64,000 nucleotides of DNA, from assembly GCA_910585005.1 (NCBI GenBank), contig CAJUCN010000005.1, positions 111,154 to 175,153 of the forward strand. Reading direction: 5' to 3'. The DNA comes from an uncultured Lachnospiraceae bacterium (GTDB lineage: Bacteria; Bacillota; Clostridia; Lachnospirales; Lachnospiraceae). Below are positions 1 to 8,080 of this stretch, in pieces. The translations under genes were made by a program, and so were the position numbers. The notes under the pieces were generated by a model. That model did not search any database. It was not told the DNA's origin and worked only from the letters and a program-made list of their open reading frames with translations. Each line of letters begins with the position of its first letter. Position 1 is the stretch's first letter.

Positions 1-1889
1 CGATTGAATGGGAAGGGTATAAGATCAACATTTTAGATACTCCTGGCTTTTTTGATTTTGCAGGGGAAGTGGAAGAGGCAATCAGCGCTGCCGGGGCCGC
101 TATCATTGTTGTAAACGGCAAGTCCGGCGTTGAAGTAGGCGCACAGAAGGCGTGGGAATTATGCGAGAAATATAAGCTGCCCAGGATGATCTATGTGAGC
201 AATATGGATGTGGACAATGCGTCCTTTAGGCAGGTAGTGGAAGACATGACGGAAATGTTTGGGAAAAAGATGGCGCCTTTCCATCTTCCAATCCGTGAAA
301 ATGAAAAATTTGTGGGTTACGTTAATGTGATTACCGAAACCGGTAACAGGTGGCAGGGGAAGGAAGTTGTGGAGTGCGAGGTGCCGGAATATAATAAGGC
401 GAATCTGCAGATCTGCCGTGATACGCTGATGGAAGCGGTTGCTGAGACAAGCGAAGAAATGATGGAGCGTTATTTTGGTGGGGAGACTTTTTCTGAGGCG
501 GAGATCCGTGCTGCCCTGCGGACGAATGTGTGTGACGGAAGCATTGTCCCTATGACGATGGGTTCTAATGTATTGTGCCAGGGAATGTATACATTAATCG
601 ACGATATCATTAAGTACTTCCCAAGTCCTGAAAACCGTGAGGTGGCAGGCATCAACATGAAGACCAATGAGATCTATCATGCAGATTATGATTTTTCAAA
701 GGCAAAATCGGCATATATCTGGAAGACCATTGTGGATCCTTTTATCGGCAAGTATTCCCTGATCAAGGTAAATTCAGGTGTGTTGAAAACGGATGATATG
801 CTCTATAACATTGATAAGGATATTGAAGAAAAGATCGGTAAGATCTATGTTATGCAGGGAAATAAGCTGATTGAAGTGAAGGAGCTGCATGCAGGCGATA
901 TCGGCGCCCTTGCCAAGCTGACAGGAGCAAGGACGGGAAACAGCCTTTCTACCAAGGCGGTTACCATTAAGTTCGGCAAGTGGGAAATGCCAGTGCCATA
1001 TACATATATGCGGTATAATCCGAAGAATAAAGGAGATGTGGATAAGATTTCCCAGGCATTACAAAAGATTTCCCATGAGGATATGACCATGAAAGCGGTC
1101 AATGACTCTGAGAACAGGCAGATGCTTCTTTATGGAATGGGTGATTTGCATCTGGATGTGATCGCAAGCAAACTGCTCAATGAATACAAGGTAGAAATTG
1201 AATTGACGCAGCCAAAGGTAGCGTTCCGTGAAACAATCAGGAAGAATTCGGATGTGGATTCAAAATACAAAAAGCAATCCGGTGGTCATGGCCAGTATGG
1301 ACATGTAAAGATGAAATTTGAGCCTTCAGGCAATTTGGAAGAGCCTTATGTATTTGAGCAGATCGTAGTAGGCGGCGCAGTTCCGAAAAACTATTTCCCG
1401 GCAGTGGAAAAGGGCATTCAGGAATCTGTTTTAAAGGGACCTATGGCAGCATATCCGGTGGTTGGTGTGAAGGCAGTTTTGTATGATGGTTCTTACCATC
1501 CGGTGGATTCTTCAGAAATGGCATTTAAGACAGCAGCGATCCAGGCATTTAAGAAAGGGTTTATGGAAGCAAATCCAGTGCTTCTTGAGCCGATTGCTTC
1601 CGTTAAGGTTACAGTGCCTGATTCTTATACTGGCGATGTCATGGGGGATTTAAATAAGAGGAGAGGCCGTGTACTTGGAATGAATCCGGCGCCAGGCGGC
1701 AAGCAGGTTATTGAAGCGGATGTCCCGATGATGGGATTGTTTGGCTATTGTACGGATTTGCGGTCTATGACAGGTGGACGCGGAGTTTATGAATATGAAT
1801 TTGCACGCTATGAGCAGGCGCCTTCGGATGTGCAGGAGAAGGAAGTAGCGGCGAGAGCGGCTAAATTAAATGATGGTTCCGATGATTAA
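1..1889 (+). CDS. Elongation factor G-like GTPase paralogue (5' end missing)
   Basis: The open frame enters from the left edge (reading frame from base 3) and ends at 1889, giving about 628 visible residues of a protein that is usually near 690. The missing N-terminus would hold the P-loop. Domain II, the domain IV loop (SGGHGQYG), the SYHPVDSSEMAFK stretch and the C-terminal MTGGRGVYEYEF block are typical of EF-G, the factor that drives ribosomal translocation or recycling. Two G-domain motifs are unusual. The switch II motif reads DTPGFFDF where canonical EF-G has DTPGH, so the catalytic His position is Phe. The G4 motif reads SNMD where NKMD is expected. From memory, EF-G paralogues with Tyr or Phe here are common in Clostridia, so this is probably an accessory EF-G (FusA2-type) and not the main fusA. 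A ribosomal-protection protein is less likely. GTPase activity cannot be judged from sequence. Confidence 0.88.
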   Translation, partial: IEWEGYKINILDTPGFFDFAGEVEEAISAAGAAIIVVNGKSGVEVGAQKAWELCEKYKLPRMIYVSNMDVDNASFRQVVEDMTEMFGKKMAPFHLPIRENEKFVGYVNVITETGNRWQGKEVVECEVPEYNKANLQICRDTLMEAVAETSEEMMERYFGGETFSEAEIRAALRTNVCDGSIVPMTMGSNVLCQGMYTLIDDIIKYFPSPENREVAGINMKTNEIYHADYDFSKAKSAYIWKTIVDPFIGKYSLIKVNSGVLKTDDMLYNIDKDIEEKIGKIYVMQGNKLIEVKELHAGDIGALAKLTGARTGNSLSTKAVTIKFGKWEMPVPYTYMRYNPKNKGDVDKISQALQKISHEDMTMKAVNDSENRQMLLYGMGDLHLDVIASKLLNEYKVEIELTQPKVAFRETIRKNSDVDSKYKKQSGGHGQYGHVKMKFEPSGNLEEPYVFEQIVVGGAVPKNYFPAVEKGIQESVLKGPMAAYPVVGVKAVLYDGSYHPVDSSEMAFKTAAIQAFKKGFMEANPVLLEPIASVKVTVPDSYTGDVMGDLNKRRGRVLGMNPAPGGKQVIEADVPMMGLFGYCTDLRSMTGGRGVYEYEFARYEQAPSDVQEKEVAARAAKLNDGSDD

Positions 1890-1930
1890 GTTAAAAAGAG
1901 TTCTTTTATGAGAAGGTAATGATGATGGCA

Positions 1931-1958
1931 GGATGTTGTATTGGGGGATACAGCATCC
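1931..1958 (+). terminator. Hairpin after the EF-G-like gene
   Basis: Ten-base arms at 1931-1940 and 1949-1958 pair with one G-U and an 8-base loop. The following sequence has only short T runs, so termination efficiency is uncertain. It sits about 40 bases after the stop codon and directly before a good promoter. Confidence 0.45.
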
Positions 1959-1960
1959 TG

Positions 1961-1988
1961 TTGACTTTCTGGGATATCAATGTATAAT
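1961..1988 (+). promoter_or_regulatory. Sigma-A-type promoter for the membrane protein at 2048
   Basis: A -35 TTGACT (1961-1966) and a -10 TATAAT (1983-1988) are separated by 16 bases. The start codon lies 60 bases downstream, so the downstream gene is probably transcribed independently of the EF-G-like gene. Confidence 0.7.
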
Positions 1989-2047
1989 GAGCGTTAACAG
2001 GATGGAACAAATTGCCTGAAAAATGATTTGAGAAAGGCCATAGGATC

Positions 2048-3691
2048 GTGAAAAAAACAAAAATTTTGAAAACAGTAGCTTTGATTTTGGCAGGGATATT
2101 GGTACTAGCTGTCTATTATTATATAACGATACCAGCGATCAACATCCATTCGTCAGGGACTTGGGGCGCGATGCTGCTCTTTTTGGTGGCGCTGCTTGCA
2201 GTTTCCCTGCTGCGTACATTAAAAAAAGGAAAGGCCAGTACGGTAGAGGGCGTTAATTTCCGCCTGGATCTGAGGGAAACGAGTCTGTTTTTCAAGATCA
2301 CAGGCGTTTGCATTTTGGCTTTATGTCTCATTTATGTAGTGGGATCGCTTCTTTCCTCACCCTTTTTCAACGCGGCAAAGTATCAAAAACTGCTTAGCAT
2401 AGAGGAAAGAATATTTACAGACGATATCAAAGAGGTGGATTACAAGACCATCCCTCTTCTTGATAAGGATTCCGCATCCCTTCTGGGAAATAGGAAGATG
2501 GGAAGCATGGTAGATATGGTGTCCCAGTTTGAGGTATCCGGAGACTATGCACAGGTCAATTATCAGGGGAAACCGGTGCGTGTGACGCCGCTTACCTATG
2601 CCAGTCCGATCAAATGGTTTACAAACCAGAAAAATGGGATTCCTGCATATATTTTGATCGATATGACGACACAGGATACAGAGTGTGTAAAACTTTCCCA
2701 GGGGATTAAGTATTCCAAAGGGGAATATTTTAACAGAAATATTTACAGGCATCTGCGGTTTCGTTATCCCACCTATATTTTTGACGACCAGATCTTTTTT
2801 GAGATCGACGAGGAAGGGACGCCCTATTGGGTATGTCCGGTGAAGAAATTTAACATTGGCCTGTTTGGCGGACAGACGGTAGGAAGGGTCGTTCTTTGTA
2901 ATGCTCTGACAGGAGAATGCATTGATTATGCGGTGGAGGACGTTCCCCAATGGGTGGATAAAGTGTATTCTGCGGATCTTCTTGTAAATTTGTATGATTA
3001 TCATGGAATCTTGCAACATGGTTACTGGAATTCTGTGCTGGGGCAAAAGGATTGTCTTCAGTCTACCAATGGATATAATTATATTGCGTTGGAAGATGAT
3101 GTATGGGTTTACACGGGTGTGACCAGTGTCAGCGGCGATCAGTCTAACGTGGGGTTTGTCCTGATGAATCAGCGTACCATGGAGACGCGTTATTACAAAG
3201 TAGAAGGAGCAATAGAAGATTCCGCCATGTCTTCTGCGGAAGGACAGGTGCAAAATCTGGGATATCGGGCAACTTTCCCGCTTTTGCTAAATATAGCAGA
3301 CGAGCCTACCTATTTCATGGCGCTTAAAGATGGCGCTGGCCTGGTGAAAAAATACGCCATGGTAAATGTCCAGAAATACCAGTGGGTAGCAATTGGTGAT
3401 ACGGTTCAGGAATGTGAAAAAAATTATACCCAGCTTTTAAATACCAATGGAATTGTCAGTGTATCACCCCAAAACAGTAAAAGTGTCAGTGGAAAGATTG
3501 AGAGTATGACTTCCGTTGTGCTGGAGGGAAACAGTCATTACTATATTCTCTTGGAAAACGAGGAAGATATCTATGATATCAATATGGCTGATAAAGAGCT
3601 GGTAGGAATCATCAGGCTTTCGCCTGGCGATACGGTTACGTTGGAATATGAAGAGGGGTATGGGCTGAATGAAGTAAGGTCAGTGAAATAA
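2048..3691 (+). CDS. Unknown membrane-anchored protein with large extracytoplasmic domain
   Basis: The 547-residue protein starts at a GTG preceded by a GAGAAAGG ribosome binding site. Three hydrophobic segments are visible, at about residues 8-27, 38-58 and 82-105. They are followed by about 440 residues of soluble, beta-rich sequence containing many Trp, Tyr and Gly residues, with no catalytic motif I recognise. The topology implied is a membrane anchor with a long C-terminal domain outside the cell. The gene has its own promoter and is followed by the leuS promoter, so it appears monocistronic. I do not recognise the family and assign no function. Confidence 0.8.
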   Translation: MKKTKILKTVALILAGILVLAVYYYITIPAINIHSSGTWGAMLLFLVALLAVSLLRTLKKGKASTVEGVNFRLDLRETSLFFKITGVCILALCLIYVVGSLLSSPFFNAAKYQKLLSIEERIFTDDIKEVDYKTIPLLDKDSASLLGNRKMGSMVDMVSQFEVSGDYAQVNYQGKPVRVTPLTYASPIKWFTNQKNGIPAYILIDMTTQDTECVKLSQGIKYSKGEYFNRNIYRHLRFRYPTYIFDDQIFFEIDEEGTPYWVCPVKKFNIGLFGGQTVGRVVLCNALTGECIDYAVEDVPQWVDKVYSADLLVNLYDYHGILQHGYWNSVLGQKDCLQSTNGYNYIALEDDVWVYTGVTSVSGDQSNVGFVLMNQRTMETRYYKVEGAIEDSAMSSAEGQVQNLGYRATFPLLLNIADEPTYFMALKDGAGLVKKYAMVNVQKYQWVAIGDTVQECEKNYTQLLNTNGIVSVSPQNSKSVSGKIESMTSVVLEGNSHYYILLENEEDIYDINMADKELVGIIRLSPGDTVTLEYEEGYGLNEVRSVK

Positions 3692-3718
3692 ATACTACAG
3701 TGAAATGACGCCCTTTTC

Positions 3719-3747
3719 TTGACATTTCAACGCAGAATAGGTAAAAT
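3719..3747 (+). promoter_or_regulatory. leuS promoter
   Basis: A consensus -35 TTGACA (3719-3724) and a -10 TAAAAT (3742-3747) are separated by 17 bases. The 5' leader is only about 55 bases long, too short for a T-box riboswitch, which is the usual control of aminoacyl-tRNA synthetase genes in this group. Confidence 0.75.
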
Positions 3748-3806
3748 TATGGCTAGTTTGCGGCGGGATGGCAGATGCTGCAAGGGAATGAAAGGAAGGT
3801 ATTAAA

Positions 3807-6218
3807 ATGGCAGTACCATATAATCACAGAGAAGTGGAAAATAAATGGCAGAAGATCTGGGATGACGAAAAAGCATTTCAGACGGCGCAGGATTATTCAC
3901 GTCCGAAATATTATGCGCTGGTTGAATTTCCTTATCCTTCGGGGCAAGGGCTTCATGTAGGGCATCCGAGGCCCTATACGGCGCTTGATATCGTTGCAAG
4001 GAAAAGAAGGATGCAAGGGTATAATGTGCTTTACCCAATGGGATTTGATGCCTTTGGGCTTCCAACGGAAAACTACGCGATCAAAAACCATATCCATCCG
4101 AAGATCGTTACCCGCAACAATGTGGAGCGTTTTAAAAGCCAGCTTCACGCATTAGGGTATTCCTTTGATTGGGAGAGGGAAATCAATACTACCGACCCTG
4201 AATATTATAAGTGGACACAATGGATCTTTCTTAAGCTGTTTCAGGCGGGACTGGCATATAAAGCAGAAATGCCTATTAACTGGTGCACATCTTGTAAGGT
4301 AGGACTTGCCAATGAGGAAGTAGTAAACGGTGTCTGTGAACGTTGTGGTTCCGAGGTGGTCAGGAAAGTTAAGAGCCAATGGATGCTTAAGATTACAGAA
4401 TATGCAGATAAGCTTCTGGAAGGGCTTGATTCCGTGGACTATGTGGAACGCGTAAAGGTTTCACAGAAGAACTGGATCGGCAGGTCTACAGGGGCGGAGG
4501 TTGACTTCATTTTAAAAGATAAGTCGGATAAGCTGACCGTTTACACCACCAGGCCGGATACCTTGTTTGGGGTCACTTATATGGTCATGAGCCCGGAGCA
4601 TCCTTTCATTGATAAATATAAAGCTGACATTCAAAATTGGGACGAGGTTGTGGCATATCGCGAAATGGCAGCCAGGAAGTCAGATTTTGAGCGTACGGAA
4701 CTTGCCAAAGAAAAAACCGGCGTTATGATTTCCGGCCTTATGGCGGTAAATCCGGTTAATGGAAAAGAGATTCCGGTGTGGATTTCCGATTATGTGTTGA
4801 TGTCTTACGGTACAGGGGCGATTATGGCAGTTCCGGCTCATGATGAACGGGACTGGGAGTTTGCAAAGAAATTCCATATGCCGATTATCGAGGTGGTTGC
4901 AGGAAGTCCGGTGGATGTCCAGGAGGCTGTTTTTACAGATGTAGCTACTGGCACATTGGTAAATTCGGAATTTCTCAATGGTCTTTCTGTTGAGGAAGCA
5001 AAAAAGAAGATCACGGAATTTTTGTCAGAAAAGGGAATTGGCCATGAGAAGACCAACTTTAAGCTCCGCGACTGGGTATTTTCCAGACAGCGTTATTGGG
5101 GAGAACCCATCCCTATCGTTAAGTGCGAAAAGTGTGGTTATGTAGCCCTTCCTGAAAGTGAGCTGCCTTTGGAACTTCCGGAGGTGGAGAGTTATATGCC
5201 TACGGACAATGGGGAATCTCCTCTGGCACATATGCAGGAATGGGTTAAGACGACCTGTCCGGCCTGCAAAGGGATAGCTTACCGGGAGACAGACACTATG
5301 CCTCAGTGGGCAGGATCATCCTGGTATTTCCTCAGGTATACGGATCCGAATAATGAAAAAGAACTGGCAAGCAAGGAAGCCCTTGCATATTGGATGCCGG
5401 TTGACTGGTATAACGGCGGGATGGAGCACACCACACTGCATCTTCTCTATTCCCGTTTTTGGCATAGGTTCCTGTATGATGAAAAAATAGTTCCCTGTCC
5501 GGAGCCTTATCTTAAGAGGACTTCCCATGGAATGATCCTTGGTTCTAATGGAGAAAAGATGAGTAAATCCAGGGGGAACGTAGTCAATCCCGATGACATC
5601 ATTGGAGATTATGGTGCAGATACGCTTCGTACCTATGAAATGTTTATCGGCGCGTTTGATTTAAGCGCCGCATGGTCGGAAGACGGTGTGAAAGGATGCC
5701 GCAGGTTCCTTGAGAGAGTATGGAAACTTCAGGATCTGGTGACACAGGAAGAGGGGTATTCGGAGGATCTGGAAATCAAGATGCACCAGACGATTAAGAA
5801 AGTCAGCAATGATTTCGAGAACCTGAAATATAATACGGCTATTGCCGCTATGATGGCTTTGATTAATGAGTTTTATAAGAAGAATGCGGTTACGAAAGGT
5901 GAGATGAAGACGCTTCTTACGCTTCTTAATCCGGTAGCGCCTCATATCACGGAGGAAATCTGGCAGAGCGCCGGGTATGAAGGGCGCATTTATCAGGCTA
6001 AGTGGCCGGAGTATGAAGAGGCAAAGACCATAGAGGCGACTGTTGAGATTGCTGTCCAGATCAATGGTAAGACCAAGGCAACTTTGGCAATTGGAAGAGA
6101 GGAAGCAAAAGATTCGGTGATTGCAAAGGCAAAAGAAATGATTGCGGATAAGCTTACAGGAAATGTGGTCAAAGAGATTTATGTCCCGGGCAGGATTGTG
6201 AATCTGGTTATGAAATAA
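3807..6218 (+). CDS. leuS: Leucyl-tRNA synthetase
   Basis: This class I aminoacyl-tRNA synthetase charges tRNA-Leu with leucine in the cytoplasm. The HIGH-type motif is HVGH at residues 50-53, inside YPSGQGLHVGHP, and KMSKS is at 584-588. The CP1 editing domain is present: the threonine-rich TTRPDTLFG motif is near residue 246 and the GAIMAVPAHDERD segment follows about 90 residues later. Cys pairs (WCTSC, CERC) suggest a zinc-binding insert. The length of 803 residues matches the Bacillus-type enzyme. The start ATG follows an AAAGGAAGG site. The gene has its own promoter and is closed by a strong hairpin at 6224-6266. It may serve the tRNA-Leu(CAA) encoded 1.3 kb downstream. Confidence 0.98.
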   Translation: MAVPYNHREVENKWQKIWDDEKAFQTAQDYSRPKYYALVEFPYPSGQGLHVGHPRPYTALDIVARKRRMQGYNVLYPMGFDAFGLPTENYAIKNHIHPKIVTRNNVERFKSQLHALGYSFDWEREINTTDPEYYKWTQWIFLKLFQAGLAYKAEMPINWCTSCKVGLANEEVVNGVCERCGSEVVRKVKSQWMLKITEYADKLLEGLDSVDYVERVKVSQKNWIGRSTGAEVDFILKDKSDKLTVYTTRPDTLFGVTYMVMSPEHPFIDKYKADIQNWDEVVAYREMAARKSDFERTELAKEKTGVMISGLMAVNPVNGKEIPVWISDYVLMSYGTGAIMAVPAHDERDWEFAKKFHMPIIEVVAGSPVDVQEAVFTDVATGTLVNSEFLNGLSVEEAKKKITEFLSEKGIGHEKTNFKLRDWVFSRQRYWGEPIPIVKCEKCGYVALPESELPLELPEVESYMPTDNGESPLAHMQEWVKTTCPACKGIAYRETDTMPQWAGSSWYFLRYTDPNNEKELASKEALAYWMPVDWYNGGMEHTTLHLLYSRFWHRFLYDEKIVPCPEPYLKRTSHGMILGSNGEKMSKSRGNVVNPDDIIGDYGADTLRTYEMFIGAFDLSAAWSEDGVKGCRRFLERVWKLQDLVTQEEGYSEDLEIKMHQTIKKVSNDFENLKYNTAIAAMMALINEFYKKNAVTKGEMKTLLTLLNPVAPHITEEIWQSAGYEGRIYQAKWPEYEEAKTIEATVEIAVQINGKTKATLAIGREEAKDSVIAKAKEMIADKLTGNVVKEIYVPGRIVNLVMK

Positions 6219-6223
6219 AGTTT

Positions 6224-6266
6224 CGTTTCGGGTGGGAATGGACATAGGCCATTCCCACCCGAAACG
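6224..6266. terminator. Bidirectional terminator between leuS and the convergent gene
   Basis: A perfect 18-base inverted repeat (6224-6241 and 6249-6266) with a 7-base loop lies between the converging stop codons at 6218 and 6271. A short T run follows on the + strand. Confidence 0.8.
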
Positions 6267-6270
6267 GATT

Positions 6271-6540
6271 TTACTTTCTAGAACGTAGCGCCATTACTTT
6301 TTCAATTTTAGCCAATTCGTCCGGTGAGGCATGTCTTTTGAGAACAGTAACAATTTTATTGATCTCATCGTCTGAAAAAGCAATATTTTTTTCCTGGCCG
6401 CGCTTTGCAACTGCCATCAGGAAAGGAATCATTTGTTCTTTTTTCAGGCTGCTGCTTTCAAAGAGCAGGGCCTGCAGAAATTCAAGTTTATAAGGATCAA
6501 TATCCTTAAGAGTAGCATCTTTCATCCAGTCATTCTGCAT
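6271..6540 (-). CDS. Small unknown protein, 89 aa
   Basis: The start chosen is the ATG at 6540, because a GGAGGT ribosome binding site lies 7 bases upstream at 6548-6553. An in-frame longer version from 6564 would have its start before that site. The protein is charged and predicted helical, with no Cys motif, signal peptide or membrane segment. The start codon overlaps the 3' end of the preceding - strand gene by 11 bases, so the two are very likely co-translated. No family is recognised. A role together with its partner gene is an inference from the overlap only. Confidence 0.75.
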   Translation of the reverse strand: MQNDWMKDATLKDIDPYKLEFLQALLFESSSLKKEQMIPFLMAVAKRGQEKNIAFSDDEINKIVTVLKRHASPDELAKIEKVMALRSRK

Positions 6541-7030
6541 CTTGGTTACCTCCAAATAGATCAAACATTTGTTTTTGCTCAGGAGTGAGCATATTCATAA
6601 GCATACTCATCATGTCAAATCCGTTTCCTCCGGACTGTGTGTGGTCTTCGGAAAAGGAAGCGGCCTCCGGCATGAAATCCTTCATCAGTTCCATTGTTTT
6701 AGACATTTCCCTGTACATTTCCATACCTTGCAAAAGGCTGCGGATCTGCTCTATCTGCCTTTTTTCGTCTTCTGTACAGTAAGGAAGCAGTTCCGTACAC
6801 ATTTTTTTCATATCAAGTGAAGATTCCCTTTCCATGCATCCGCATAGAGGATAGGGATTTTTCCTATAATATTCAATGGTATAATTTAATTCTAGAAATT
6901 TAATGTAAACAGCCAGGGATTTTTGGGTTTGGTTATCCATGTAGGGCAGCATGACTTTTAGCATTTGAATGTGATTGGTAGAAAAAAGAGTGTCAAATGC
7001 GGCTACTTTACTTTGGTCATTTGTCTCCAT
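6530..7030 (-). CDS. Unknown Met-rich cytoplasmic protein, 166 aa
   Basis: An AAAGGAG site precedes the ATG at 7030. The protein has no signal peptide or membrane span. Its N-terminal half contains a CGC pair and aromatic residues. Its C-terminal third is rich in Met and acidic residues and ends in a helical segment (MLTPEQKQMFDLFGG). It overlaps the downstream 89-residue gene by 11 bases. I do not recognise the family. The neighbouring Cys-rich small protein on the same strand raises the possibility of a sporulation link, but nothing in this protein itself shows it. Confidence 0.75.
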   Translation of the reverse strand: METNDQSKVAAFDTLFSTNHIQMLKVMLPYMDNQTQKSLAVYIKFLELNYTIEYYRKNPYPLCGCMERESSLDMKKMCTELLPYCTEDEKRQIEQIRSLLQGMEMYREMSKTMELMKDFMPEAASFSEDHTQSGGNGFDMMSMLMNMLTPEQKQMFDLFGGNQDAE

Positions 7031-7088
7031 AACTGCTCCTTTTTGGCTGGTTGGAATATTTTATGTTTTTTGCTTAAGTGATATGCAG

Positions 7089-7118
7089 AAAAGTAGGCCC
7101 CTTTTGGAGCCTACTTTT
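7089..7118 (-). terminator. Terminator after the Cys-rich small gene
   Basis: Ten-base perfect arms (7089-7098 and 7109-7118) with a 10-base loop lie about 30 bases past the stop of the - strand gene at 7149. On that strand the second arm ends in TTTT. It separates the Cys-rich gene from the two-gene unit at 6271-7030. Confidence 0.6.
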
Positions 7119-7148
7119 CAGACATGGTGAAAAGAAAAGGTTACGGAA

Positions 7149-7388
7149 TTAGCATCCACAGCCGCAGCCAAAAGAGTTGCCGTTGCCGCAGCAGCAGAGA
7201 AGTAACAGGATCCAAATAATGCTGTCGCATCCGCAGTCAGAGCCGCCGTTGCCAAAAAGGCTGCTGCCATTACCGCATCCGCCGCAGAAGAAAAGTAAAA
7301 TGATAATCCAGATAAAGGAGTTACATCCACATCCGTTATTGGAATTTGCAGATGTGCATCCACATCCTGTAGCTGTTAAGTCACTCAT
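7149..7388 (-). CDS. Gly/Cys-rich small protein, possible spore-surface protein
   Basis: The 79-residue protein has 14 cysteines, mostly as CGC, CGG or CCC clusters, and two short hydrophobic stretches (FIWIIILLFF at 25-34 and SIIWILLLL at 56-64), so the two halves look like an internal duplication. It resembles small proteins from Clostridia annotated in databases as chorion-class high-cysteine proteins, and more loosely the YjcZ-type spore proteins. A GGAGGC site precedes the ATG. A sporulation role is an inference supported only by composition and by a possible late-sporulation promoter at 7421-7448. A shifted frame on the same strand also stays open but encodes low-complexity Ala/Ser sequence without this ribosome binding site, so I reject it. 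Confidence 0.75.
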   Translation of the reverse strand: MSDLTATGCGCTSANSNNGCGCNSFIWIIILLFFCGGCGNGSSLFGNGGSDCGCDSIIWILLLLCCCGNGNSFGCGCGC

Positions 7389-7420
7389 ATATTGCCTCCA
7401 AAAGTTTTTTATTTATGCTT

Positions 7421-7448
7421 TATCATATGTGGCATAGCTTGTAAGTGT
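7421..7448 (-). promoter_or_regulatory. Possible sigma-K/sigma-E-like promoter
   Basis: On the - strand ACA (7448-7446) is followed after 16 bases by CATATGATA (7429-7421). This resembles the Bacillus mother-cell sigma-K pattern ACA-N16-CATANNNTA. The base before CATA is A, where G or C is preferred. The site lies about 35 bases upstream of the Cys-rich gene. Confidence 0.3.
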
Positions 7449-7476
7449 TTACTGCAATTGAAAAAAATTTTTTAGC

Positions 7477-7505
7477 TTGCCAATAACGGTGTAGTGTGCT
7501 ATTAT
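7477..7505 (+). promoter_or_regulatory. tRNA-Leu promoter
   Basis: A -35 TTGCCA (7477-7482) and a -10 TATTAT (7500-7505) are separated by 17 bases and end 23 bases before the tRNA. The rest of the 7389-7693 interval holds only the tRNA and its terminator. Confidence 0.55.
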
Positions 7506-7528
7506 ATTACTTGGCTATTACAGCACAT

Positions 7529-7611
7529 GCCGGCGTGGCGGAATGGCAGACGCGGCAGACTCAAAATCTGTTGATGGCAACATCGTATGGGTTCAAGTCC
7601 CATCGCCGGCA
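7529..7611 (+). tRNA. tRNA-Leu (anticodon CAA)
   Basis: The acceptor arms GCCGGCG and CGCCGGC pair fully. The anticodon stem GCAGA/TCTGT closes a loop CTCAAAA with anticodon CAA, which reads UUG codons. The long variable arm and the TTCAAGTCC T-loop are typical of tRNA-Leu. The 3' CCA is not encoded. Confidence 0.95.
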
Positions 7612-7618
7612 TTTACGT

Positions 7619-7656
7619 TAGCGGCGGTATCGCATAGGATACCGCCGCTATTTGTT
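7619..7656 (+). terminator. Terminator of the tRNA-Leu gene
   Basis: Perfect 13-base arms (7619-7631 and 7638-7650) with a 6-base loop are followed by TTTGTT, starting 8 bases after the tRNA. Confidence 0.8.
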
Positions 7657-7693
7657 AAGATGGGCGGATGATATGCCGTAGCGGGGTAAAATC

Positions 7694-8017
7694 ATGACTT
7701 GTAAAGAAACGGAAAAAATGATTCCCTTATTTTTGCAGGATGATCTTGAGACAGAAGAACTACGGGAATTTATGGAACATGTAGAGGGATGTGACGACTG
7801 CAGAGAAGAGCTTACAATACAGTTCCTTGTTACGGAAGGTATGTCAAGGCTGGAGGAAGGAAATGTGTTTGACCTTCAAAATGAGCTGAGATACCGTATG
7901 GACGAAGCGGCACATGTATTAAAGCGAAGAGAAAGCCTGCAGTGGTTTTTGTATGGCATGGAAGGCCTGGTGGCCTTTGCAGTGGCTGTTTTGGTCACAT
8001 TGCTGATTTTTTTATAG
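7694..8017 (+). CDS. Zinc-finger anti-sigma-like membrane protein
   Basis: The 107-residue protein carries the HxxxCxxC signature of putative zinc-finger (zf-HC2) anti-sigma domains: His29, Cys33 and Cys36, with Cys3 as a possible fourth ligand. A single C-terminal membrane span lies at about residues 88-107, so the zinc finger faces the cytoplasm. Proteins of this build usually hold an ECF sigma factor at the membrane, but no sigma gene is adjacent. The next gene, 63 bases downstream, is polA. It may be a stand-alone regulator or a structural relic. The domain assignment is fairly sure; the partner is unknown. Confidence 0.75.
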   Translation: MTCKETEKMIPLFLQDDLETEELREFMEHVEGCDDCREELTIQFLVTEGMSRLEEGNVFDLQNELRYRMDEAAHVLKRRESLQWFLYGMEGLVAFAVAVLVTLLIFL

Positions 8018-8080
8018 GAGTTTTAAAGGTTTGGAGACTGTTAGCGCAGCGGAGTATGGGAGAAGGAGAGATAGGAAGTT

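Noticed and set aside
2357..3253. Long open frame on the - strand inside the 2048-3691 gene (298 codons)
   Set aside because: It is antisense to a gene with a promoter and ribosome binding site, its product is rich in His/Ile/Arg with no motif, and it has no credible start site.
3691..3806. T-box riboswitch upstream of leuS
   Set aside because: The interval is only 115 bases and the leader from the promoter is about 55 bases; no specifier or T-box sequence is visible.
7118..7363. Ala-rich - strand frame overlapping the Cys-rich gene
   Set aside because: It lacks the ribosome binding site and has simple-sequence composition from the shifted GC-rich repeats.
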